Assembly (NCBI RefSeq): GCF_013388945.1
Contig: NZ_JACAEH010000004.1
Location: forward strand, 363,754 to 427,753
DNA length: 64,000 bases
Origin: Nitrososphaera sp.
Lineage (GTDB): Archaea > Thermoproteota > Nitrososphaeria > Nitrososphaerales > Nitrososphaeraceae
Direction: 5' to 3'
Shown here: positions 35,425 to 44,281 of the stretch, piece after piece
Layout of the letters: each line of letters begins with the position of its first letter
Numbering within the stretch: position 1 is the stretch's first letter
Program-made: the position numbers and the translations under genes
The notes under the pieces: generated by a model
Database searches by the model: none
The model's input: the letters and a program-made list of their open reading frames with translations, nothing else
What the model was told of the DNA's origin: nothing

Positions 35425-36459
35425 CTATTTTGCGTATACTGCAAATCCTGCGCCGGACAGTAGCCGGCCCTCGTCATGGTCGTTTCCAAAATACACCCCT
35501 TTTTCAGGGAACACCGTCTCTATGACGGCAGCCGAGCCGGGCGGTATGCTCCACGTCTCGTCGTGCAACGGCCTGCCGTCAACTGTGTTGATTATGCCTG
35601 CGCCAAAGTTGAACGCGACGTGCCCCCTCGGGCCGGCGTTGACGATGTACCACCTTGTCAGCTCGCCTGCTTTCACATCAAAGCGCTCCGCGTCGTTGTT
35701 GAGCTGCATGGTGCTTGCAGATCCGAAATAGGGTATGTACCTGTAGGCCATGCCGTTTGTAAGTATCAGGTCGGGCCTGTTTGCAATAAACTTGTCCAGA
35801 TCAAAAGATCCGATTTCTCTGACAGCGCCTGAAAACGGCCCGTCGCCTTCCGTATTGTAGAGCTCGCCAAACACAACGTAGAACTCTTTTACGGGTTTTT
35901 CGTCGCCCGAGCGCACCACGATGCCGCCGTACATGCCGCTTGCGATGTGCTCCCAGATGCCGTTGAGGTTGTCCCCGTCGCAGTGGTACATGAAGACGCC
36001 CGGCGTGTCTGCCACAAACGACCATGTCTTGCTCTCGCCGGGCCTCACCGCCTCCGACAGCACCTGGCTCGGGCCTACTGCCGCGTGAAAGTTCAGACTG
36101 TGGATTATGTCGCCCTGGTTTTGAAGCGTTATCTCCACCGTGTCGCCCTTGTTGACTGAGATGAGCGGGCCGGGTATGGTGCCGTTAAACGTCATTGCAT
36201 GGTACCTTATTCCTCCCTGATGCAGCGCGCTGTCGGGCGCCACCTGCACCACGTTCTCGTCAGCAATCAGGGTTATCCGGCGCAGGGTTGGTTCTATGGT
36301 GACAGCAGTCTCTTGCTCCGGCTGGCCCGACACTACAAACATGCCTGCCAAAATGCCGGCTACAAACAGGCCTGCAGCAAGACCGGCGGCAAGGACGTTT
36401 TTCACAAGTTCGGATATTGGCTTTTGTTCTATAAGAGCGCGGTGTACAGTGCAAGGCAT
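35425..36459 (-). CDS. NirK-like multicopper (two-cupredoxin) protein with altered type-2 copper site
   Basis: This membrane-anchored 344-aa protein has a TM helix at about residues 21-43. Domain 1 keeps all type-1 copper ligands: His120, Cys160, His171, Met176 (YHC and WEHIASGM). It also keeps two type-2 ligands, His125 and His159. In domain 2 the position of the third type-2 His (FHV in NirK) reads FNF with Asn284, and the catalytic Asp before the first pair (VDFH) is replaced by Asn (LNFH). So it resembles copper nitrite reductase but probably cannot do the same chemistry, and it may act as an electron carrier or another oxidase. The ATG 36459 start is chosen, and a TATA-like stretch precedes it. 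It is divergent from acylphosphatase. Confidence 0.8.
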   Translation of the reverse strand: MPCTVHRALIEQKPISELVKNVLAAGLAAGLFVAGILAGMFVVSGQPEQETAVTIEPTLRRITLIADENVVQVAPDSALHQGGIRYHAMTFNGTIPGPLISVNKGDTVEITLQNQGDIIHSLNFHAAVGPSQVLSEAVRPGESKTWSFVADTPGVFMYHCDGDNLNGIWEHIASGMYGGIVVRSGDEKPVKEFYVVFGELYNTEGDGPFSGAVREIGSFDLDKFIANRPDLILTNGMAYRYIPYFGSASTMQLNNDAERFDVKAGELTRWYIVNAGPRGHVAFNFGAGIINTVDGRPLHDETWSIPPGSAAVIETVFPEKGVYFGNDHDEGRLLSGAGFAVYAK

Positions 36460-36504
36460 TGGAAGCAAAGCACAAATTTGGCGCCCTTGCCACCTCTGCC
36501 GGCT

Positions 36505-36783
36505 ATGGCAGACATCCGCGTCCACGTGTTTGTTACCGGCAAGGTGCAGGGAGTCTATTTCCGACAGAACACCATGCGGACCGCTAGGGAGTACGGCGCC
36601 ACGGGCTGGGTGCGGAACCTCGACGACGGAAGGGTCGAGGCAGTGATTGAAGGCACAGAGGAGGTCGTGAGAAAGGTGGTAGAGTGGTGCCACCAGGGCC
36701 CGTCGGCTTCAAAGGTCGACGACGTGCAGGTCAGGTATGAGCGCTACACGGGCGAGTTCTCTGACTTTACGATAACCGGCTAG
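36505..36783 (+). CDS. acyP: Acylphosphatase
   Basis: This 92-aa enzyme hydrolyses carboxyl-phosphate bonds. The signature HVFVTGKVQGVYFRQN (catalytic Arg) and GWVRNLDDGRVEAVIEG (catalytic Asn) are both intact. The start is ATG 36505 (MADIRVH). A longer frame to the left is a shadow of the cupredoxin gene. It overlaps the convergent gene end by 4 nt. Confidence 0.92.
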   Translation: MADIRVHVFVTGKVQGVYFRQNTMRTAREYGATGWVRNLDDGRVEAVIEGTEEVVRKVVEWCHQGPSASKVDDVQVRYERYTGEFSDFTITG

Positions 36784-37118
36784 CGGATCTTTTCAAAAGC
36801 CTGCGTTGCCTGCTTTTTCACCTGCTCGAGGTCCTGCTGCGTCCTTACATCAAAGCGCTCGGCAGGTCCTGCGCGCCCTGACCTGACCTCCACGGACAGG
36901 TGGTCGCCGGCCGGCTCGACATCAAGGAAAGTCCTGAAAGTGAGCGTCTTTGCATAGACGACCCTGTGCGGCCTAACCTCCTCAATCACATTTGGCCCAA
37001 GCGTCTTTGCAAAGCTGCGGATATCCAGCATAATCTCCTTTCTCTGCGCGTCAAGGTGCTCTAGGTGCGCCTCAAAGGGGATGCTGTTTCCGGAAGGTAG
37101 CAGGCCGAACTTGTCCAT
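36780..37118 (-). CDS. Conserved hypothetical protein, possibly DUF5655-like, 112 aa
   Basis: Starts MDKFGLLPSGNSIPFEAHLE, continues with helix KEIMLDIRSFAKTLG, then strands NVIEEVRPHRVVYAKT and FLDVEPAGDHLSVEV, a helical end. This order resembles the DUF5655 fold of small predicted transport/binding proteins, but similarity is judged by eye. A TATA-like AATAATATAC (37138-37147) on this strand is about 25 nt before the ATG at 37118, which supports that start over an upstream one at 37199. Confidence 0.6.
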   Translation of the reverse strand: MDKFGLLPSGNSIPFEAHLEHLDAQRKEIMLDIRSFAKTLGPNVIEEVRPHRVVYAKTLTFRTFLDVEPAGDHLSVEVRSGRAGPAERFDVRTQQDLEQVKKQATQAFEKIR

Positions 37119-37187
37119 GCCGACTATTCTGTAGAGTAATAATATACGCGTTTCCAAAGCAGCCTGCACAAGGCTGAAGTATCCGAA

Positions 37188-37823
37188 TTGCGAATTCAAG
37201 GCAAATCGTTGAAACGCATTATTTTGACTCTTTTTGGCACCCTTGTAATCGCATTTTTCTTACTGGGCTCCGTCCAGCTTGACCGAGCCTACGCATGTGA
37301 AGTGATAGGTCAGCGGCCTCTTCAGGATTCACTTGAAAACTCAGTTGCCATATTTTCTGGCAGAGTTGCAGAAGTCCAAACCTTTACGGTTGAAGGCTAT
37401 GGCGATTGGCATCTGATGTCCTTTGAAGTCGACAGGTACTGGAAGGCCCCGGATGGAAAGGACTACAATCAGCTAGTCGTCTTTACTGGAACGAGCGGCG
37501 ATGTTTGCGGCTACGAGTTTGAAAAAGGCAGGAGCTATCTTGTATATACAATACAATGGTGGCACGACGATAATTATCTCTACACCGGGCTTGGATACAG
37601 GAACCAGCCAATTGAAGGCGCGCAGGAAGATCTAGATTTTCTAGGCGAGGGCATGGCGCCCGCCACGCAGTCGAGTTGGTATGAACAGATAGATGGGATA
37701 AACATTCAGCCGCTGCCACAGCCGCAGATAGAAGAAAAGACAGTTGTATTGTCGATGGTCGGGATAGGAGTGGCCGTAGCAGGGACGGTAGCTTTTTTCA
37801 CGATGAGAAAGGTCGGAAATTGA
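37188..37823 (+). CDS. Secreted or membrane-tethered protein with NTR/TIMP-like domain
   Basis: The N-terminal signal-type helix is at about residues 10-33. The mature part begins with CEVIGQRPLQDSLENSVAIF and contains SGRVAEV, YWKAPDG and a second cysteine pair region (GDVCGYEF). This is the layout of netrin/TIMP-like domains, which begin with Cys and have an OB-like barrel. A C-terminal TM helix (about 188-207, VGIGVAVAGTVAFF) with a basic end anchors it. So it is an extracytoplasmic domain held at the membrane. Partner and function are unknown. The start is TTG 37188 or an in-frame TTG seven codons on. Confidence 0.6.
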   Translation: MRIQGKSLKRIILTLFGTLVIAFFLLGSVQLDRAYACEVIGQRPLQDSLENSVAIFSGRVAEVQTFTVEGYGDWHLMSFEVDRYWKAPDGKDYNQLVVFTGTSGDVCGYEFEKGRSYLVYTIQWWHDDNYLYTGLGYRNQPIEGAQEDLDFLGEGMAPATQSSWYEQIDGINIQPLPQPQIEEKTVVLSMVGIGVAVAGTVAFFTMRKVGN

Positions 37824-37844
37824 TCGTCCGGCCGGCGCCAAACA

Positions 37845-38246
37845 CTATTTCAGGCACGTCTCTGTCTCGGCGTAATTCACGATGTCGTCATACGTGAATC
37901 TGGGCTGGCCTTCAGCATAGCACTCTACAAACATCTCTTGGGGATTGCCATCGTCGTCGGAAAACACCCTCAATCTCAGATATTCTGAACTTTCGTCCAC
38001 GCTCTTGTCCACCCTATAGTCCGCTGCCAGCCTGCCGCTCCTGTCGACGTTTGTCTTTGCGTCGGGATACTTGTCAAGAAACGCCCTGACCTCTGGCAGG
38101 TCCTCCTGGTTCGCAAGAATTACTTCAGCCGGCAGCTCCTCTTCGCTTGGCGCTTGCCTAGGATAGTAGGAATATACGACAACTCCGCCGGCACCAATTA
38201 TTGCGACCGCGATTATCCCTGCAATTGCCATCATCTTTCTAGCCAT
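37845..38246 (-). CDS. Membrane-anchored hypothetical protein, 133 aa
   Basis: One N-terminal TM helix (residues 5-26, MAIAGIIAVAIIGAGGVVVY) is followed by an acidic linker and an outer domain with DLPEVRAFLDKYPDAKTNVD, LRLRVFSDDDGNPQEMF and two late cysteines (FVECYAEG and TETCLK) that could form a disulphide. Thaumarchaea have many such small anchored proteins. No function is recognised. Confidence 0.6.
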   Translation of the reverse strand: MARKMMAIAGIIAVAIIGAGGVVVYSYYPRQAPSEEELPAEVILANQEDLPEVRAFLDKYPDAKTNVDRSGRLAADYRVDKSVDESSEYLRLRVFSDDDGNPQEMFVECYAEGQPRFTYDDIVNYAETETCLK

Positions 38247-38291
38247 CGCCGGCTCTCATTGTCCATATACACGTTAGAAAATAAAAACATG

Positions 38292-39101
38292 CTATGCCCT
38301 TATCTTAATGCCGCTTCTCTTCAGGTATCTCTTGACCTTGTCCACCGTCGACTTTTCGTAGTGGAATATCGACGCGGCGAGCGCGGCGTCGACGTCGGCC
38401 TTTTCAAACACGTCGCGCATGTGGCTCGCCTTTCCGCAGCCGCCAGACGCTATGACCGGAATGTTGACCGCCTTGCAGATGGCACCTGTGAGCTCGACGT
38501 CGTAGCCGTTCTCCGTCCCGTCGGCGTCGATGCTTGTGAGGAGTATCTCGCCGGCGCCAAGCGACTCGGCCTTTTCCGCCCACTTTACCGCGTCAAGGCC
38601 TGTGCCCTCTTTTCCGCCGTATATCATCACCTCAAACCAGTACCTGCCTTTCTTGTCGCGGAACATTGTCTTGCCCTTTGCCGCGCCCTTGGTGTAGATT
38701 CTCTTGGCGTCTATGGCTACCACGACGCACTGCCTGCCGAAAATCTCCATCAGCCGGGTTATCAGCTCCGGAGTCTTGACTGCAGCCGTATTTATCGACA
38801 CCTTGTCGGCGCCTGACAGCAAAATGTCGCGGGCGTCTTCAAGCTTTTTTATCCCGCCGCCTACGGTGAACGGGATGTCTATCACGCTTGCCACCTTTCT
38901 CACCACGTTTTTCATCGTGTCCCGGCCTTGCTGCGACGCCGTGATGTCGAGGAAGACAAGCTCGTCGGCTCCCTGCTCGCTGTACTTTTTTGCCAGTTCA
39001 ACAGGATCGCCGGCGTCCTTGACATCGGCAAAGTGCACGCCCTTTACAACCCGGCCGTTGTCGACGTCAAGGCACGGGATTATCCTCTTTGCTAAAGTCA
39101 T
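38292..39101 (-). CDS. hisF: Imidazole glycerol phosphate synthase, cyclase subunit
   Basis: HisF (269 aa) uses ammonia from HisH and PRFAR to make imidazole glycerol phosphate and AICAR. The barrel signatures are [19 protein letters not shown] at the N-terminus, [36 protein letters not shown] and [13 protein letters not shown]. It is the last gene of the his operon in this window, overlapping hisA by 4 nt. Confidence 0.95.
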   Translation of the reverse strand: MTLAKRIIPCLDVDNGRVVKGVHFADVKDAGDPVELAKKYSEQGADELVFLDITASQQGRDTMKNVVRKVASVIDIPFTVGGGIKKLEDARDILLSGADKVSINTAAVKTPELITRLMEIFGRQCVVVAIDAKRIYTKGAAKGKTMFRDKKGRYWFEVMIYGGKEGTGLDAVKWAEKAESLGAGEILLTSIDADGTENGYDVELTGAICKAVNIPVIASGGCGKASHMRDVFEKADVDAALAASIFHYEKSTVDKVKRYLKRSGIKIRA

Positions 39102-39805
39102 GCTACTGCCTTCACCCTCTCGACGGTAACCTTGCCGTCGTACATCGCCTTGCCAAGTATGACGGCGGCGCAGCCGGCGCTCTTGACCCTGACGGCGTCG
39201 TCGACGCCTGAAATGCCGCCGCTTGCGATTATCCTTGCACGGCTGTCAACGCCTGCGGCCTGCGCCAGCGTCTCGACGTCGGGGCCGGCAAGCGTGCCGT
39301 CCCTGTCTATGCTTGTGAGCAAAAAGTCCTCGACGCCCATGCCGAGGAACTGCACAATTGCGTCCTTCACGCTGACGCCGGCGGACTCTTTCCAGCCCTT
39401 GACCATTACCTTGCCGCCTGACTGGTCGATTGAAACAACTACCCTGCCCGGGTATTTCTTTGCCAGCTTTCTGACAGAGTCGGGGTCGCTGTAGGCCATC
39501 GTGCCTATGACCACCCGCGCGGCCTTTTCTAGGGCGTCCTTGGCAGCATCTGCAGTCCTTATGCCGCCGGCGACTTGCACAGGCACCTTCACCGACGACA
39601 CAAGCTTGGCTATTGCGTCCTTGTTGCTTCCGGTGCCAAACGCCGCGTCAAGGTCGACTACGTGGATAAGGTCGGCACCTGCAGCCTCCCACTTTTTTGC
39701 CATCTCTGCCGGATCGTCGCCGTAGACCACCTTGTTTGCCGGGTCGCCCTTTACCAGCCTCACGACCTGCCCGCCCATGATGTCTACTGCTGGGATTACC
39801 TTCAT
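39098..39805 (-). CDS. hisA: ProFAR isomerase
   Basis: HisA (235 aa) isomerises ProFAR to PRFAR. It shares the half-barrel ancestry of HisF. Motifs: [19 protein letters not shown] with the catalytic Asp, [26 protein letters not shown] with the second catalytic Asp, and [15 protein letters not shown] 39805 overlaps the hisH stop by 4 nt, so that start is chosen over 39829. Confidence 0.95.
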   Translation of the reverse strand: MKVIPAVDIMGGQVVRLVKGDPANKVVYGDDPAEMAKKWEAAGADLIHVVDLDAAFGTGSNKDAIAKLVSSVKVPVQVAGGIRTADAAKDALEKAARVVIGTMAYSDPDSVRKLAKKYPGRVVVSIDQSGGKVMVKGWKESAGVSVKDAIVQFLGMGVEDFLLTSIDRDGTLAGPDVETLAQAAGVDSRARIIASGGISGVDDAVRVKSAGCAAVILGKAMYDGKVTVERVKAVA

Positions 39806-40422
39806 TTCTCTTCCTTTGCCTCTTCGCACATCGCAAGGAAGTTCTTTATCATCCGCGCACCGACGTCGCCTGACTTTTCAGGGTGGAACTGCACGCCAAC
39901 GAGGTTGCCTTTTTCCACGACTGCAGGGACGGTGGTGCCATAATCCGACGTGGCTACTACCAGCTTTTTGCTTGCAGGCGCCGCGCGGTACGAGTGCACA
40001 AAGTAAACCCACGAGCCGTCCTTTACGCCTTTTAAAAACCTGCTCTTGCCCTTTATCTTCAGGTTGTTCCAGCCCATGTGCGGGACCTTGACCTTGCGCT
40101 TTGGGAGCATCACGACCTCGCCGTCCAGTATCTTTAGCCCTTCAAGTTTTCCTTCCTCGCTCCTGTTGAAGAGCATCTCCATGCCAAGGCAGATGCCCAT
40201 CACAGGCATGCCACTGTCTATCGCTTTTTCAAGCCTGCCGGCGCCCTTTGCCACCGACTCGATCGCAGGGTCAAAGTTGCCAACGCCGGGGAGCACCAGG
40301 CCGTCAAACCTGTCGAGGTCTTCCATGTCGCGGATTATCGTGACCTCGGCGCCGTTTCGCTCAAGCGCAGCCTTTAGGCTGAACAGGTTTCCTGCCCTGT
40401 AGTCAAATATCGCTATCTTCAT
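39802..40422 (-). CDS. hisH: Imidazole glycerol phosphate synthase, glutaminase subunit
   Basis: HisH (206 aa) is the class I glutamine amidotransferase partner of HisF. GICLGMEMLF carries the nucleophile Cys, and GVQFHPEKSGDVG carries the catalytic His and Glu. IFDYRAGNLFSL is the typical N-terminus. The start ATG at 40422 shares one base with the hisB stop (TGATG), a coupled junction. Confidence 0.95.
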   Translation of the reverse strand: MKIAIFDYRAGNLFSLKAALERNGAEVTIIRDMEDLDRFDGLVLPGVGNFDPAIESVAKGAGRLEKAIDSGMPVMGICLGMEMLFNRSEEGKLEGLKILDGEVVMLPKRKVKVPHMGWNNLKIKGKSRFLKGVKDGSWVYFVHSYRAAPASKKLVVATSDYGTTVPAVVEKGNLVGVQFHPEKSGDVGARMIKNFLAMCEEAKEEK

Positions 40423-41018
40423 CACATCGCGCCTTTGGTGCTTGGGACTCCCTTCCTCTTCGTGTCCGCGCCACATGCGGCCCTGAGCGCAAGCGCCAGC
40501 GCCTTGAGCGCGGCCTCGACCTTGTGGTGGTCGTTCTCGCCGTACTGCACGACCATGTGCGTGCACGCGTTCAGGTTCTGCAAAAGAGACCGTACAAAGT
40601 GTTCAAGATCCTCGCGCGGCATGCCCTCTATGCTCGACCTTTCCAATTTCAATTCCACCTTCTGGTACTGGCGCTTTACCAGATCAATGGCGACATAGGC
40701 AAGCGACTCGTCCATCGGCACCATCGCGCTTCCAAACCGCACTATTCCTGCCCTTGCCCCGAGCGCCTTGTCTATTGCCTGCGCAAGCGCTATTGCGACG
40801 TCTTCTGCCAGGTGGTGCACAATCCCATCGTTTGACTTGCCTGAAAGCGTGATGTCTATCATCGAGTGCTTGCCAATCGACGTAATGAGGTGGTCGATAA
40901 ACGGCAGGCCGGTCTTTACTTTTGCGTTGCCGGCACCGTCGATGTTTACCTGCACGGTGACTGCAGTCTCTTTCGTGACCCGCTCGAGTTTTGCCCTTCT
41001 AGCAGAAGCCAAGTACAA
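40422..41018 (-). CDS. hisB: Imidazoleglycerol-phosphate dehydratase
   Basis: HisB (198 aa) dehydrates imidazole glycerol phosphate. The duplicated metal-binding motifs are FIDHLITSIGKHS, HHLAEDVAIALAQA and ENDHHKVEAALKALA. It is the stand-alone dehydratase; the phosphatase half that is fused in E. coli is missing here and may be supplied by the HAD gene directly upstream. The start is TTG 41018. Confidence 0.95.
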   Translation of the reverse strand: MYLASARRAKLERVTKETAVTVQVNIDGAGNAKVKTGLPFIDHLITSIGKHSMIDITLSGKSNDGIVHHLAEDVAIALAQAIDKALGARAGIVRFGSAMVPMDESLAYVAIDLVKRQYQKVELKLERSSIEGMPREDLEHFVRSLLQNLNACTHMVVQYGENDHHKVEAALKALALALRAACGADTKRKGVPSTKGAM

Positions 41019-41028
41019 TTCAAGCCCC

Positions 41029-41946
41029 CTATACTTTATTTAACAGTAATGGCAGCGAGTTGACGCTCTTTGTCACCGCGTCGGCGCCCTGCTCCCTGAA
41101 CTGCCTCAGGGTCTTTGCAGGCTGGGGGCTCAGGCCGTACACGCCCACAAACGCGATGTCAAAGCCTCCTTCTTTCTGGGCCCGCCTTGCCATCATCATG
41201 TCCTCCGCAGAGTCGCCGGCATAAACCGCGCTTTTTGCGCCCATGACCTGCATCGCCTTTTTGATTGCGTAAGGGTTTGGCTTGGCGTGCTCCCTTGCCT
41301 CGTCTTCTAAAAACACGCAGGCAGGCAGGTTGAAGTATTTCATGACAGGCGCAAGCGAGTATTCTGCTGCAAGCCTGCTCCTTCCAGAAACAATGGCAAG
41401 GTTGCCGGAGAACCGATCGTGGAGGCGCTTCATCGTTTCCTTCTTGACCGCAATCCTGTCGTTTGCTATAAACGGCCTTTTGACTTTGCAGTACTTTGGC
41501 TCAAGGCCGTTCTGCTTCTTGAAAAGCTCGGGCCCGTAAAACAGCTCGTCAAACACCCTGCCGATGTAGCTGTCCTTTACCGGCGCAGGGTATACCAAAT
41601 CTTGCCTGTGCTTTTCAATGCCGTACTCTGAGAGGAACTTTTCTACTGCTACGATGCCGGTGTCGTCGGCGTTTTCTGCGACTTTGAACAGGAACTTTCT
41701 CATCGCAGGCGTTTTCTGCGGGTTTGCCATCGCCGCCAGCGCTATCGCATAGCTCGTGTCGGTGTCGTTGTTGAATCCGCCTCCCTGCCGAAAGCGCAGT
41801 ATCAGCTGGTCGGTGACAAGCCCACTGTATTTTCTGCCCGCCTTTTGCTCGAGCACAAACTCGACTGTCTTTTTTATCGCCTCGTTGTACGACCTGCGTA
41901 TGTCGACGAGCACGCCGTCGATGTCAAACAGCGCGCAGTCCATCAT
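41029..41946 (-). CDS. HAD-superfamily phosphatase, candidate histidinol-phosphate phosphatase
   Basis: This HAD hydrolase (305 aa) has motif I FDIDGVLVD, motif II in AIVSGRSR, the late Lys in EHAKPNPYAIKKA, and motif IV in VYAGDSAEDMMMA. A large helical cap spans about residues 20-170. It sits between hisC and hisB with overlap at the hisC junction, which strongly suggests it provides the histidinol-phosphatase step lacking elsewhere in the operon. This is a context inference, as HAD substrates are not readable from motifs. ATG 41946 or 41943 is the start. Confidence 0.75.
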   Translation of the reverse strand: MMDCALFDIDGVLVDIRRSYNEAIKKTVEFVLEQKAGRKYSGLVTDQLILRFRQGGGFNNDTDTSYAIALAAMANPQKTPAMRKFLFKVAENADDTGIVAVEKFLSEYGIEKHRQDLVYPAPVKDSYIGRVFDELFYGPELFKKQNGLEPKYCKVKRPFIANDRIAVKKETMKRLHDRFSGNLAIVSGRSRLAAEYSLAPVMKYFNLPACVFLEDEAREHAKPNPYAIKKAMQVMGAKSAVYAGDSAEDMMMARRAQKEGGFDIAFVGVYGLSPQPAKTLRQFREQGADAVTKSVNSLPLLLNKV

Positions 41947-43001
41947 ACCGATTCCACGCATTGCAGGAACCTGCTGTTCGTCCTGCGCGTCCCTATGGTC
42001 ACGCGCATGCAGCCTGGGTGGCCGGCGACGTTTCCAAGCAGTTTTACCACTATCTCTTTTTTCGCAAGCGCTTCCGCAATTGCGTGGTACTTCCTGCCGG
42101 CCTCGATGAATAGAAAATTGGCGTCGGAGCGGTACACCTTGATTCCCTTGACCTCAGAGAGCCTCTTTGCCACGCGCTCGCGCTCCCTCCTGACAGCCTC
42201 GATTGTCTTTTTGACGTGCGCCGACCTCTCTAGCACGCTTGCGGCTATTGCAAGCGAGAGCGTGCTCACCGGGTAGGGCGACTGTATCGTGGAATTAAAG
42301 ACGCCTGCCATCCTCTCGTTTGTCACCATGTAGCCCACGCGGGCGCCTGCAAGCCCGAAAGCCTTTGAGAGCGTGCGGAGCACGATGACGTTGTGGCGCC
42401 TTGCCGCAATCTTGGCAAGCGAGTAGCCCGCAAAGTCGGCGTACGCCTCGTCGACCAGCACAAGCGTGTCGTCCAGCTCGTCGATTATGGCCTCGGCAGT
42501 CCTTCTCGGGATCTGGCCGCCGGTGGGGTTGTTTGGCGAGCAAAGGTAGACAAGGTCTGCCCTCCTTGCGCGCTTGACAAACACGGCCGCGTCAAGCTCG
42601 AAATTGGAATCAAGCGGGACCCTGTCTACAAGTATGCCGTGGAGCTCGCACCTGTTTATGAAATACGAAAACGTCGGCACGAAAACTGTGGCCCTGCTGC
42701 CTTTCTGCGCAAGCGTGGTGAGCAGGAGCTCGATTATCTGGTCCGAGCCGCTGCCGACGCTGACGCACTCTTGCGGCACGCCGGCGTACTTTGCAAGCTT
42801 GGCATAGAGCCCTTCAAGCTCGTCTATCGGGTATTCCCGCAGGTCGACGCGCCTTGCCGCCGACTTTGCCACCGCCGTTATGAAATCCTTGTCAAGGGCA
42901 AAGTTCTCGTTAGAGTCTAGCTTTATGGCGCCCTCTATTTTTTCCGGGCGCACGTACCTGTCAAGCTTGGATATCCTTGACAGTTCTCTTGAGAACCTCA
43001 C
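41943..43001 (-). CDS. hisC: Histidinol-phosphate aminotransferase
   Basis: This class I/II PLP aminotransferase (352 aa) makes histidinol phosphate from imidazole acetol phosphate. Signatures: IKLDSNENFAL, CSPNNPTGG, LVLVDEAYADF, and the PLP lysine in RTLSKAFGLAGARVGY. It overlaps hisD by 4 nt upstream and the HAD gene downstream. Confidence 0.95.
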   Translation of the reverse strand: MRFSRELSRISKLDRYVRPEKIEGAIKLDSNENFALDKDFITAVAKSAARRVDLREYPIDELEGLYAKLAKYAGVPQECVSVGSGSDQIIELLLTTLAQKGSRATVFVPTFSYFINRCELHGILVDRVPLDSNFELDAAVFVKRARRADLVYLCSPNNPTGGQIPRRTAEAIIDELDDTLVLVDEAYADFAGYSLAKIAARRHNVIVLRTLSKAFGLAGARVGYMVTNERMAGVFNSTIQSPYPVSTLSLAIAASVLERSAHVKKTIEAVRRERERVAKRLSEVKGIKVYRSDANFLFIEAGRKYHAIAEALAKKEIVVKLLGNVAGHPGCMRVTIGTRRTNSRFLQCVESV

Positions 43002-44281
43002 CTGCGCTTCCCCCTTGCCTTTACGGCCTCGTAGTGGTTGGGCAGGCCCTCTGCAGTCGCCATCTCTCTCACGGCCTTTTCCACCTTCGCAAGGCCGGCC
43101 TTTGACACCTTTACCCTGTTCACCAGTTTTACAAAGTCAAGCACCGATAGCGACGCTCTTGATTTTGCAAAGCCAAGCGTCGGAAGCACATGATTTGAGC
43201 CAAGCGCATAGTCGCTTGCAGACGACGGGCTGTCGGGTCCGACCAGCACAAGGCCGGCAGACCTGAACTTTTTCGCAACCGTATCGGCCCTCTTGCAAAT
43301 GACTTCAAGGTGCTCGGGCGCAAACTCGTCGGCAAACTCTATGCACGCCTTTTCGTCGGCGCAGACTGCGGCAAAGCCGTTTTCGCCGAGGCTTTTTGCA
43401 ACGATGTCAGACCTTGCTATCTGCGGCAGCATCCTGTCAACTTCAGCCTGAACGCTTGACGCCAGCTTTTGCGACGCGGTGACAAGCCCGCACACCGTAT
43501 CTGGGCTGTGCTCTGCCTGAGAGATGAGGTCTGCGGCCACAAGCCTCGGGTCCGCAGACGCGTCAGCATATATCAAAAGCTCCGTCGGACCGGCCACCAT
43601 GTCGGTGGACGCGACGCTTGCCGCCGCAAGTTTTGCCGCAGTCACGAACATGCCGCCGGGACCCGCTATCTTGCTCACCGGCCTGATGGACTGCGTGCCG
43701 TACGCAAGCGCCGCTATTCCCTGCGCGCCGCCGGCCTTGTAGAATTCGTTCACGCCACAGATGTCTGCAGCGACCAGCGTGAGCGGGTCGATGCTGCCGT
43801 CCCTTGTCGGCGGCGAAATGGCGACAATCCTCCTGACGCCTGCGACTTTGGCCGGCACCGCGCACATGACGACAGTGCTTGGGTAGCGCGCCTTTCCGCC
43901 CGGTATGTAGCAGCCGACGCTTGAGACGGGCGCAAGCGCCCTCTCGATGGCGACGCCCTCTGATCTTACTTTGATTCCGCGCAAGCGTTTTGCGACTGCA
44001 AGCTCGCTCTTTTCAAGGCGCGCCTTCATCAGCTTCAATGCCTTGATCTGCTCTTTTGTCACCTTGCAGTACGCGTCCTTTATCTCCTGTTTTGTTACAG
44101 CAAGCGACTCGAGCCTGACGCCGTCGAATTTTGCAGTGTAGTCGATGACGGCCGCGTCGCCGTGTTCCTGCACGTCGCGCATTATGCCTACTGCCTGTGC
44201 CATCAATTCATTGGAAATGTTAACTGACTTGCGCATCCCTGCAGCGGCTGACGCCGGCTCGGTTACGTCCAGGATCTTCAT
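42998..44281 (-). CDS. hisD: Histidinol dehydrogenase
   Basis: This zinc enzyme (427 aa) oxidises histidinol to histidine in two NAD+-dependent steps. Visible are IPGGKARYPSTVVMCAVPAK, GVNEFYKAGGAQGIAALAYG, then the segment DMVAGPTELLI and the metal-ligand region SQAEHSPDT. FAPEHLEV and GSNHVLPTLGFA follow. All key stretches are present. It overlaps hisG by 4 nt (ATGA). Confidence 0.95.
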   Translation of the reverse strand: MKILDVTEPASAAAGMRKSVNISNELMAQAVGIMRDVQEHGDAAVIDYTAKFDGVRLESLAVTKQEIKDAYCKVTKEQIKALKLMKARLEKSELAVAKRLRGIKVRSEGVAIERALAPVSSVGCYIPGGKARYPSTVVMCAVPAKVAGVRRIVAISPPTRDGSIDPLTLVAADICGVNEFYKAGGAQGIAALAYGTQSIRPVSKIAGPGGMFVTAAKLAAASVASTDMVAGPTELLIYADASADPRLVAADLISQAEHSPDTVCGLVTASQKLASSVQAEVDRMLPQIARSDIVAKSLGENGFAAVCADEKACIEFADEFAPEHLEVICKRADTVAKKFRSAGLVLVGPDSPSSASDYALGSNHVLPTLGFAKSRASLSVLDFVKLVNRVKVSKAGLAKVEKAVREMATAEGLPNHYEAVKARGKRR

